Shown here: positions 32,701 through 46,350 of the stretch, one piece after another
Layout: each line of letters begins with the position of its first letter
Position numbering within the stretch: position 1 is the stretch's first letter
Source of the DNA: Lyophyllum atratum
Taxonomy: Eukaryota; Basidiomycota; Agaricomycetes; Agaricales; Lyophyllaceae
NCBI GenBank assembly: GCA_014905825.1
Contig: JACGCN010000010.1
Span: 1,364,001 to 1,428,000 of the forward strand
DNA: 64,000 nucleotides
Direction: 5' to 3'
Made by a program: the position numbers and the translations under genes
The notes under the pieces: generated by a model
Databases searched by the model: none
The model's input: the letters and a program-made list of their open reading frames with translations, nothing else
What the model was told of the DNA's origin: nothing

Positions 32701-34207
32701 ATGATTCCTGCAGATGAAATGCGAAAGCCGTCACGACGGGCAAGGAGGCTGATTCCAGGCGTGTCTCGTTTTGTGTCGAGAGGCAGTGCTCGATGAAGAC
32801 GCGTGCGAGAACTGCAGATTCAGGGCTGAGGTCTTTCCAATATGCATCTAGGGACGTGTCAGCGAGTCCGACGCGTAAAACCACTGAATGGACAGACCAG
32901 GGAAGACGAACATGTCCGCAATGTTTGGACGCGTGACGAATATCGAGAGCATAGCGTCAACAGCAACCGCCTCTCCTGGGCCCACGACGTCGAAGAGTGC
33001 CAAGAACTTCAAGAATCCTTTCATGATGCCTCCGTCGTCTCCATCCCAAGTGTCTTTCTCCGCCTCGTCAGGTTCTGCGAGGACGATATCAAACCAGCTT
33101 GCAGCCAACTTCCCCGCAGCCACTCTCACGCTTGGCTCTCGATCACCAAGTCCATCCTTCATTACCTGTTCGCGCTGAGCAATAGTTAGCTGTCGCGGGT
33201 GTCCCAGCTTAGTCATAAGAACGTTAGAATAGATGAGTTTACGCGATAACGCGTCGGTGTCGCGTGCCCGGCTTAGTATAGTGGTGATGGTTGTGGAGAT
33301 GAGAGGAACGTGGACCAGGGCTGCGCGCCGGACTTCACTAGAGGAAGGGGACGTGAATGGGTTAGCATTGGGCTGAGGACTAATGACGCACGGTGCAGGA
33401 TCATACGAGATCATATCGAGCAGAACTTCGAGGATGCTCTTCTCGCCCGGCTCCACCTCGTCGGGGTCTTCACTCCCAACAAGCTTTGAGAGTGCAATGA
33501 CGGCGTGAGCACGGATGAGGGACTCTTTATCGCATATCCGGTCCATCAAGCCATCCCGGAGTAGATTGTACGTGTCCTCGCTGCAAACGCTCACTTAGCC
33601 AGAATTTAAATCACACGGGGTATAAGGGACTTGCTCGATTTCCCCGAGATGGGATATCATCTCGGAAACGATGCAGACGGTGCGGTATCGAGGCGTCTTG
33701 TTCTTTGCGACGAAGCCCTGTAAGAGCCATTTCAATAAACGGGTTACGAATCTCGATGCGATGGTGTCCTCCGCGTCCTCGTTAAGTCGCGCAGATATCG
33801 AGCTCGATGGGTCCGCTAAAGCTTTCTGTCTTTCAGCAGAAGCTAGGGTACGCATTTCATTAGAAGGTATATCATAGAGAAGAGTTCTACAAACCTTTCT
33901 CGGTCGTGAATTTCACATAAGATCCAACAAACCTAACCACCCGATCCGCCGTCGCCGGGCCCTTCTTCACCACCAAAACGCGGTTCACCATATCCACAAA
34001 CGCATCCCCAAATTTCCGCTCCCCAACTAACTTCAGCGCAGTTCCATTCTTCGCAGGTTGGGTGATAGCTCCAGCTTGGTGGTGGAGCTTGTAAAGCGCG
34101 ACGCAGTTCTTGCGGTGGTTCGCGAGGGTGAGCTGGGCTTGATCGAAGATGACAGCAAGGGATTCCGGAATTTTTTCGAGTATGTCTGACGACTTGGCGG
34201 ATACCAT
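29742..34207 (-). CDS. YCG1: Condensin complex subunit 3 (CAP-G/Ycg1)
   Basis: HEAT-repeat regulatory subunit of condensin, acting on mitotic chromosomes with the SMC2-SMC4 ATPases. The N-terminus has FDQAQLTLANHRKNCVALY, characteristic of the family. It continues with FGDAFVDMVNRVLVVKKGP, SRFVTRLLKWLLQGFVAKNK and YRTVCIVSEMISHLGEIE. HEAT units follow, such as LMDRICDKESLIRAHAVIAL and KDGLGDREPSVRVAAGKLAA. The middle (32.5-31 kb) corresponds to the Cnd3 C-terminal domain. The acidic tail (TDTETDDDVTP, then EGPEASDDDSEED) ends at TAA 29744-29742. About 15 short introns interrupt the gene, and not every junction was resolved by eye. ATG 34207 (VSAKSSDILEKIPESL) was preferred over an upstream in-frame ATG at 34408, because the extra N-terminus is low-complexity and unlike the family. 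Confidence 0.88.
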
Positions 34208-35098
34208 TGGGGAGAGGAGGTGCGGGCCTCCGCTGGGAACGTCGGAAGAATGATGTTGGTTGAACGGATCTGGTTGATCGACTTTTGTTGTTGTATGCTT
34301 GGTTGTGTGGACGTGTTGTTGATTTCCGTCCCGCTTGTCAAGCACCACCAACCTTGAAGGAATTGCTTCCGCGATTTTGCCACACGGAAACACAGCATCG
34401 CACAACACAAGCGTCCACGTCGCGCGAGCACCTATTGCTTACTTCTATACGGTTTCTCATACGTCCAACCTTAGAAGATGTCCTTAGGTTAGGCAGGTGA
34501 ACCAGGCGGCTTCCAGCTTCCAAATGATGATGATAATAAACTGATCAGGGGACAAGATAAGATCGATGTGCGTCTAATCTAATCCATCCAAGGGAAGTCG
34601 GCGAAGGGACACCGACAAGGAGAATGTAGAGACGAAATCAGAGTGAGGGGGATTGAGGGCGTGGATAGCAAATCAATAGGATGGTATGGTAGATATGTAG
34701 ATATAAGGGCCGACCGCATAGCATCCATCGTGCTGTCCATGATTGAAAACATAGTAGTACTGGTGAGGGGAGGTGGGGGGGTAAATTTCCGTAAAATGAG
34801 TCACCGCAATGGGTATCATAAATGTATGGTATTACCCGCCAAGAGTAGGATCCGGAGCGCGGTGAGCGCTCTGTGTGTGCGCTGCGCGCTGGTAGCAACG
34901 AGGTCCACTTGCATATGCATAATGCGCGCATACTGGGAAGGGGGATGTATGTCATAGGTGAATGTCCTGGGACCTCCAACGTCAACGAGGTCTTAAATAC
35001 TCGGGGCCCACTGCCTGCCTTAGCGGTGGCGGTACTCGTATGCGCACTGCTGTTGATGTGTTGCATTACTGCAAGATATGCCAATGTCGTTACGGTCG
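34208..35098. other. Intergenic, no gene seen
   Basis: Upstream of the condensin gene and downstream of the next minus-strand gene. Contains a G-rich tract at about 34763-34781. Short open frames lack support. Confidence 0.4.
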
Positions 35099-36076
35099 TT
35101 AGTCGAACGGACGCAGAAAACTCTCGCGGATGTTCTTAGCCCGCCACGGGGGTACGTTGGTCAACTCGCATATCGAAGAGAGCGACTTGGAGCGGGCACG
35201 TCGTATCCTTCTGGAGCACTGGCTAGTAGGAGATCGAGACCGCGCTCGTTTCATCACGCGGGGAGTAGTCGCCGTCGTAAGTGGTGCTGATGATATTGAT
35301 GCATCATACGATGACATGTCGTTAACCGTATCGTCTAGCTCCTCGGACCCGAGATTGAAGATATCTAGCATGGACTCTGCCTCCTCCATGGCCGCCCTCT
35401 CTAGGGGATCCTCCGGGAGGTCGGTCACTCCCAGACTCGGCGCTGCGAGACCGTAACCCGAAACCTCCTCCCTCCATTGTTCTATGGAATCGGACATGCT
35501 AGGGTCAAGCTCTGGGAAACCCAAAGCGTGGAGGCTGTAATCGTCTGGGTGATGGAGGAGGTCCCCTTCGTAGCTGGCAGCCTCGTCCAAGGAGTCGAAG
35601 CTGCCCTTCCCCGTGCCCTCGGTGAAGGAGTCGAGGTCCTTCATCACGGGAGCCGCCGGAGGGTGTATGCCCTCCTGCTCTGCGTTCCAGTCGGGGGTAC
35701 TAGATGGGAGGGCGCGTGAGAAAGTGGGGACAAAACCCCATCCTGGCACGTACTGGTGTTGTATCCAAGTCATATCCTCAGCGGGTGGTAGTGGGGTGGT
35801 GAGCAGTGGCAGGGTGGATATGTCAGAACTGGGTGATTCATCGCTGGACGGAGAGGAAGTAGGTGAGAGCCTATGGACGCTAGAGATGAATACCCACAAC
35901 TCGAGAGGAAAGCTCTTGAGATCGAGGCCATTGAGCTTCTCAAGCATTTGCATCTTTGATCTCGTCGACGACGACGCTGCCTGATGCGCGGCAGCGGAAT
36001 TGGTATCAAGAAAGTGGTTGACCTGCGCGGTCAATCGAGTGGTGGATGTGGTGGGTAGCCCTTTGAAAGTGCGCAT
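35099..36076 (-). CDS. Uncharacterised acidic protein, 325 residues
   Basis: Single uninterrupted exon. The N-terminus has KGLPTTSTTRLTAQVNHFLD, the middle is Ser/Pro/Asp-rich, and near residue 220 an acidic helical segment reads LPEDPLERAAMEEAESMLDI. The C-terminus is basic (VMKRARSRSPTSQCSRRIRR) and looks like a nuclear localisation signal. No domain recognised. A TATAAAGG box lies about 100 bases upstream. Acidic patches plus a basic tail suggest a nuclear protein, which is inference only. Confidence 0.65.
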   Translation of the reverse strand: MRTFKGLPTTSTTRLTAQVNHFLDTNSAAAHQAASSSTRSKMQMLEKLNGLDLKSFPLELWVFISSVHRLSPTSSPSSDESPSSDISTLPLLTTPLPPAEDMTWIQHQYVPGWGFVPTFSRALPSSTPDWNAEQEGIHPPAAPVMKDLDSFTEGTGKGSFDSLDEAASYEGDLLHHPDDYSLHALGFPELDPSMSDSIEQWREEVSGYGLAAPSLGVTDLPEDPLERAAMEEAESMLDIFNLGSEELDDTVNDMSSYDASISSAPLTTATTPRVMKRARSRSPTSQCSRRIRRARSKSLSSICELTNVPPWRAKNIRESFLRPFD

Positions 36077-36174
36077 ACCAATCAGTCAAGTGGTTCAGTG
36101 CATCGGAGCCGACGACAACGAGAGGACGTACGGTGTGGGAAGATATAGGTAGACTGTGCGTCCCCAGCCGCCAG

Positions 36175-36182
36175 CCTTTATA
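36175..36182 (-). promoter_or_regulatory. Probable TATA box
   Basis: TATAAAGG on the minus strand, 99 bases before the ATG at 36076. Confidence 0.5.
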
Positions 36183-40276
<4,094 letters not shown>

Positions 40277-40989
40277 TTTGTATTCTCTTTCGGCCTGGTT
40301 CGGTTCCCCCATCCTAGATTTTGTTCTGTTATTTCTATACGTCACAAAAAACGATTGGGGCTGTGTGTCCTCCGGTCGTACATGAGCCTTATATTCCCCC
40401 TCTGTATACTTGTTTTTTTATGTTCTTCTAAGTAAGCGGGTGTAAGACGCAATTGCCCTTTGGCGAAAGGCTGTTCAAGCTTTGATCTACCACCATCATC
40501 GAATATGTCGGAGAGGCGGAATTGATTCGATAGTGTTCATCACTCTGTGGCGCAGCGCAGCAACTATGTCCCTGGTCTCTATGTAGTGCATCATAGGTTT
40601 CTTCGTGGTTCATAACGAAAAGTTACATGTTCGATGCCATCGGCGCGTTGACGAGTACTACTATGCTACGGCCGGACTTTTCTTTTTGAGCTCGCAGGCG
40701 TCATCTCACATGGGTGTTGTTTAACCTAGCGCGTAAACCGGGCGGGCTACCAGTCTCGACCCAGAGACTGGCTCTCAAGGATGACTATCGCGGCGTAACA
40801 TTAGTAGCTTCTGTTTAAACAAGGCAAGCTTACCCATTCCACACAATTCAATGATAGTGACAAGGTGAACAGTTCAAATCTAGTGGGTTGCATTTCAAAC
40901 GTGGACGAGTGTTTGAGTAATACAACGAGCAATGATAGTACATAAGAATATCACTTGAGATCTGAGGAACTCGAATAAAGCCTTGGCTA
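40277..40989. other. Convergent intergenic region
   Basis: Between the 3' ends of SEC23 and the DMATS-type gene. Contains a perfect 8-bp inverted repeat (CCAGTCTC, six-base loop, GAGACTGG) at 40750-40771 and otherwise nothing recognised. Confidence 0.45.
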
Positions 40990-42896
40990 CTAGTTCATAG
41001 TATCCCTCTCGGGGGCGAACAGCTCGGGGCTATAGTAGTTCGTGACCTCCCATCCCGTTGGCTTCGTCCCGAAGGAAGCCATGGTATGGAAGCCGTTCCG
41101 CTTGTCTAAGGGGCGGTGCGGGCTAAGTACAACCGCAGGATCAGATGTCGACCTTGTAACTAGTAATGACTAGGCACTCACTTTGCATGAGCCAAAGCCT
41201 TTGGCATCCAGCCTTCCTCACCGGTCTTTCCGACGTCCCTGAAGAAGAGCTCCGTTGCCTTCGCAGTCTCGAGATCATTCTTACTGAAATGGTCCATGAA
41301 GAAGTAAATCTGGATAGGAATGTAAATCCCAATTTGTCGAATGAAGACGGAGACTAACCTTGGTGTACGGCACAGATTCGCCCACGAAGAACTCATAGTA
41401 GTACATCATGCGGACGCCGTCCCTGCTGACGCGTCCTTCCTCGTCTGCACCGTCAATTTCGTTCTCGCGAACGATATCTGACTCCTCGGTCTTCACATAG
41501 GGAAAAAGGTGGGTGAAGAACTTAGAGAAATTCGCCATGGCTACGTCAACCCGAGGTCCAGTGACACGACCGCCCAAGGTCATGTCATATATCATATCTT
41601 TCAAGGTCGTCCGTTCAGACAGCAAATAAACCTAGAGTCGGCGTATTAGAGATTGGAGGCGGATATAGTAAGTGGAGAAATACCTTGAGTCGGTTCTTCT
41701 CGGATTTCGTGACGTCACAAGCGATCATGAACCACTTCATCTTTGATTCTTTACCGTCGCCATGGACGAAGTCGATAAACATGTTCAACGGTGCTTCTAA
41801 GGACGGGTGGAGTTCCTTTGCAAGAAGTTTGAACGGTTCTAGATCGTCAGTTACTCGATAAGAAGCGACGCGGTTCTTTGGTTGGGTGCCGGGAGGCGCG
41901 GGATGAGGAGGGACATAGTATTGCTTTAGGGTAATCTCCCCCGATGGCTCCATGTCGAAGGCTTCGTAAGATAAGTCAGCTGTTGGGACGAGGAGGGGAT
42001 TTGCTGGTCTCACCGATCATATACGTCGTGCCCTCAACAAATTGTCCCGAGTTCTCAAGATCGGGGAAGAGCCATTTCTCCATAACATCTTTCCAGTCCT
42101 TGCTACCGGGTTCATTTTTGATTAGACCCATGTTGCCATCGTCGCTCCACAAGTGATCAAGAACAGCGCCACCAGCAATGCGATGTCCACGCTCTGGGTG
42201 GAATGGGTCAATTGTAAAACGAATCCTTCGGTTGGAGTCCTCTGAAGGATCCGTGTCGTGAGGAATAGCCCAAGAAAACTCCATGTTGGAGCCATCTGAG
42301 GTACAGGAATCCATTTGTTCGCCCGTTCTCTTCTGGATGGACGTTACCCCCATGAGGCCGCCGAGACGTGCCCACCAAAACTAGTGATGAAATGAGTTCT
42401 ATATTTAGAATAGTGACTAAAGATTATCTTACGACAAGGTGACTTGTTTGAGCACGGATAGGATACTTGGCCGTTGCAAGCTGGGATGCCAATGCACGAG
42501 CCGCACGCTTCCAGAAGAAATCGGACTGGTCGGATAAGACGGGCAAAATCTAGGATATGCATACATGGCCAGGTGAGCAGGCGTGCTGTAACACGGCGTT
42601 CTGGACACATACCTGAGTTAGAGCATCGAAGACCTCATATCCTTCCTTGGGCTGGAAGGGAGACGCGACATTGCCAAGTTTATATGCGCCACCCAGGAGG
42701 TCAGTCGCAACGGCTATGACCTCGCCCACAAAGGTACCATCGGAAGGGGTCTTCTTGTTCAAGGGGTTGATGGGCGGTATTTGGGCTGATAAAACCTCGT
42801 TAGACTTGATCCATGTGAAAGCAGCTTGCGTAGGTGTTTACCAAAGTACCGCTCATCCTTCCATAACTTTTGCCAGTCGAAACTGTAGAGAGACAT
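40990..42896 (-). CDS. DMATS-type aromatic prenyltransferase
   Basis: ABBA-fold prenyltransferase family (dimethylallyl tryptophan synthase type), which attaches prenyl groups to indoles or other aromatics in secondary metabolism. The N-terminal exon is MSLYSFDWQKLWKDERYF. Then follow GYEVFDALTQ, SDQSDFFWKRAARALASQL, SHLVFWWARLGGLMG, and the substrate-pocket segment SNMEFSWAIPHD with RRIRFTIDPF. LKLLAKELHPS-like and MKWFMIACDVTKSEKNRLKV precede the C-terminal half (LKDMIYDMTLGGR, GVRMMYYYEFF, IYIPIQIYFFMDHFS). The protein ends in GTKPTGWEVTNYYSPELF and TAG. About seven short introns. No P450, NRPS, PKS or transporter adjoins it, so it is a stand-alone gene here. Substrate cannot be assigned. 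Confidence 0.82.
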
Positions 42897-43673
42897 TGCA
42901 GAAAGCTGGCAGTAGGATCGATGTCAAGAGGGGGGTAGGAACAGGTGAGGGTGTAACCACATCCCTCTCGCCTTTTATCATCTCTGCTGTAACGCGATCG
43001 CTCCAAATGGGAGGCAATCGTGAAGGAGATCAAAAGTTGTAGTAAATATACATATCAAACCTTCCCTTCAGGGGAAACATGGTGGCACTACGGCGCAAAA
43101 TGCTCCTCGAAGTGGAGTATGCTAACCCTCCAGCATATGAAACTCGGGTCCTTGCAAAATTTCCTCCCAGTTCGATTCGTGTCGGACCGGATGGTTTAAA
43201 ACCAAAAGCCGCCTCCGAAGTGAGAAGAATTAGCATGCAGGGATGTGGGTCTTGGGATGCAATGATTACGGCCGGGTTCCCCAGCATTGGCCCATAATTT
43301 TCGGTCATAGTTCTAACAAAAATTGAATTGTTATCTCGCGCCCCGCACACCGCGGTCGAAAAGGTTTGGCGAAGTGCGGGATCCTGAGCGGGGTGCCTTT
43401 GCAACCTATGGACGTCCGAGCTGCGCGGAGCCCGTACCAAGTCGCTAAGGATTTGAACCAGTTTGTGGCGACTTACTCTGCGTCTCCGAAAACCTCGAAT
43501 TCCGTTTGCGGTGGGAAGACGAGCATAGGTGGCAACGGCGAAGGTGTACCGCAACTTGCACCGAGGCCAAAGCGAGGCGGAACGTGCCCACAATGGCGGA
43601 TCTAAGATTATACAATTTCTCGCAAAAAGCAAATTGCCGGTCCAGCTAAGCATATAAGGAGCATACTAAGAGG
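42897..43673. other. Intergenic, upstream of the prenyltransferase gene
   Basis: A minus-strand open frame of about 200 codons covers 43030-43653 but has no recognised domain, and its composition is mixed. I leave it uncalled. The prenyltransferase promoter should lie in the left part. Confidence 0.35.
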
Positions 43674-43682
43674 GTATGCCTA
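43674..43682 (+). repeat. Left target-site duplication
   Basis: GTATGCCTA, repeated directly at 44866-44874 on the other side of the hAT-like element. Confidence 0.7.
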
Positions 43683-44865
43683 GGGCACAGGAAAATCGGC
43701 GTGGCACAGGCGTGCAAGCGTGGCCAGGCGTGCATAGCGTGGCACGCTTGTGTCCACATATGTAGGTTAGAATCTAGGTCGTGGGTCGTTAAATCAGGTT
43801 TTTGAGACTTGAAGAGGGTTTATAGGCTACGTACATTCATCATTAAAGCCAATACCTGCTCAAAAACTTCGCCCGGTCGCTCGAATCGACGTCAAAATGT
43901 TGGGCTGCACGCTAGCACAGCCACATTGGCACGCCTGTCACATGCCACCTGCACGCTAATGCACGCCTTGTGCACGCCGACGAACGTCAATGCACGCCGC
44001 TGCTCGCCGACGCACGCCAGTGCACGCCGATAGGTCACATTTTCGCGCTAATCTTCAGCTTGGACGCCTTGCATCTGGGTATGCGCGAACATCTTGTTAT
44101 GGTGGATTGCAGGTCAGAGTCGATTCGAGGCCCCGATCATATGGTCTGACCCAAGACGATAAATACATAGTCTGTTCGGGAATCAGGATGTTGTTGCTCG
44201 ATATTCAACTGCGTCGGGTTCGTCAACGTCCTCTTCACCCTCCCTGTGCAACTTCAGGGACCAGCTCGAGGCACATCTGTTTGAGCGATCATCTGCGGCA
44301 CCGGGATAGCACGCCACTTGCAATAGATTTCGAGATTTTTCTGACCTTTGATGTTACGCCGGACAACAAATTCAAGGTAATGAGCTGTGAGACTGAGCTT
44401 GAGGTAAGCGGCAATTGCTATGACAGTAAAAACATTTCACGATTAAATCAAGATTGACAGTGTGGATTCACTTACATAGAATCGGAACCTCCCATCGAAC
44501 CTGTGGTTGATCAAGATACTCAGGTCCGTCCGTAAATAAAGTAAGAGCAGAAGTAGTCATCATGTATCTTATCCCTAAACTCGTTTCGAGCGCGTAGACT
44601 ATCCAGTTATCCTAATTCAATGTGAGTACTACAGTATGAATTCTGACACGGCCCGGAATCCAATATGCCTGAAGGCAACTAAGTATACATTTGTTCACTA
44701 CTAGTCATCCATAAGGAGTGTGCACAGCAGAAATTAGATGTGCACGCAGAAAGACTAATCCGCACGCCAATTTCTTATTCGCACGCCAATTGCTTGTAGC
44801 GTGCCACGCTAAAATAGGTGCCTTGCACGCCTGCACGCCAGTGCCACGCCGATTTCTATAGGCCC
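43683..44865. mobile_element. Non-autonomous hAT-like element with GCACGCC subterminal repeats
   Basis: 1,183 bases bounded by imperfect terminal inverted repeats. The left end reads GGGCACAGGAAAATCGGCG and the reverse complement of the right end reads GGGCCTATAGAAATCGGCG, with both continuing into GTGGCAC. Flanking direct repeats GTATGCCTA occur at 43674-43682 and 44866-44874, an 8-9 base target duplication as made by hAT transposases. Subterminal zones carry many copies of GCGTGCA/GGCGTG on the left and their complements GCACGCC on the right, plus an internal array at about 43910-44040. No transposase reading frame was found inside. Confidence 0.75.
43906..44040. repeat. Internal GCACGCC-type tandem repeats
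   Basis: About ten occurrences of GCACGC(C/T) spaced 8-14 bases apart, same orientation as the right subterminal block. Confidence 0.7.
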
Positions 44866-44874
44866 GTATGCCTA
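44866..44874 (+). repeat. Right target-site duplication
   Basis: GTATGCCTA, matching 43674-43682. The boundary could be 8 or 9 bases. Confidence 0.7.
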
Positions 44875-46350
44875 AGCCTCTGCGCTCCAAGAGCTGGGGA
44901 GTCGGACGATTAGATACTTTAGACTTCATGATGGTGTTGATCGCCTGCGGGCCAGCTTCGGGCCATACTTGTTCATCCACGCTTTTTTAGGCTTGGAGTA
45001 ACGGATGCTACATAACTCCAGGCTAACTCCTTCGAGAACCCTGTGTATCGCGGGGGTAGCAGTTAAAAGAAATCCTCCGTGAAACGAACTAACCAGCCTT
45101 GGAACTCGTGTGATAGCCAGCTGATGAGAACGGTGTTGACGAGACATGCTCGTCAATTTGAGTCATGGCTTTGGGTTGTAGTGTACTGCGTATGACGGTA
45201 GCGAACGTTCCTAGACTGATAATTATCAGTTGAGCGATTGGACCAGAAATGTTGTCGCACTGGATATATATAGGCTTGGGACCCAGGTGTTGGCGATCAT
45301 ATCATCGCAAGCTTCTTCTGATGTAATCCAAAATTGCTACTTAGCATCATGGTTGGAGCTATAAGTAGATCGAACTCGGAGAAGCAGCAGCAGCAGCAGC
45401 AGCTGAAAATTCACCTTGGACTGAAGATAAAAGTGATAAAACGTTGCAATATCTCCGAACTGTGATTATGGCGGATGGTCTTGCGTCTTGCGCATTCATA
45501 AACTGCCATCTAACATGCTGCCGAATATTTCATCGATTTTTAGTATCTTTACATATCGAAGAGGAGTTCTTCCACCCACCAATGGCAATGACGAGAAAGC
45601 AGATCCCAGGTGAGATAGCATCATAGCTATGCCCACTTCACACCCGCAGGCCAATCAATTTCGGATATGTGGCTAACTAGAAGAAGGCGCCCTGGTGCAC
45701 GTAAATCCTTCTTCAAATCCCGAGGGTGTGAGAGATGACTGATATGAAACATATTCCAGTAGCGGGTAGGCATTATCGGTTGATGGGACGGGACTTGAAA
45801 GGATAGGGTGTTTTCGGTCTGAACAAGTTGAAGTTGGTTGCTTGTCATGTCACGGGCCTGAAAGATAAGATAAAGGATTGTGGCGATTCGTCAAACAAGA
45901 CCAAAGGGATGGCCTCCCATGTAGCGCATGTTCGCAGCAGCCTCATCGTCTTAACTCTGACTATCCCAATGCCTTCGCATAGAGTTACGGACGCAGCTCA
46001 TATTGCACCGTACCTGACACACGCCGTCAGTCATCATGGCCAAGTCACTCTTGTACCCCCTGACAATATGGGTCGAGTTCGTCAAGCCAAGCCGAAGAAG
46101 AACTCCAAAAGCCAGCGGCAAGAAAGAAACGTAAAGCCGGAAGAGGACCTAAAGTTTAACACTGGTCCACGACCATTACGAAACCTACTTGGTAATCGCG
46201 GTGGGAAACGACCTGGTCGCCAGGACCGATTTCGGGATGACAGTCATGGGGATGAAGGTAGGCCCTCGGAGCGTGTCTTTTTGATAATTACTCAAGGCCA
46301 ATGGCACAAAAGCATATCCCGATTATCCGCCACCCTCATTTCTCGAAGCG
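44875..46350. other. Intergenic, with TATA box and CAG microsatellite
   Basis: A strong TATATATAGG lies at about 45263-45272, and a CAGCAGCAGCAGCAGCAG run at about 45384-45401 sits within a short frame starting at ATG 45348 (Gln6). No complete gene could be built. At 46038-46140 a 32-codon frame (MAKSLLYPLTIWVEFVKPSR...) is open but unrecognised. A small unannotated gene or RNA cannot be excluded. Confidence 0.35.

Noticed and set aside
34207..34408. Upstream in-frame ATG extending the condensin subunit by about 67 residues
   Set aside because: The extension is His/Thr-rich low complexity without family similarity. The family N-terminus starts just after ATG 34207.
43030..43653. Minus-strand open frame of about 200 codons next to the prenyltransferase gene
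   Set aside because: No recognisable domain, irregular composition and no splice-supported context. Likely chance.
46038..46140. 32-codon ORF MAKSLLYPLTIWVEF...
   Set aside because: Too short and unmatched to any small conserved protein I know. Overlaps the leader of the RING gene.
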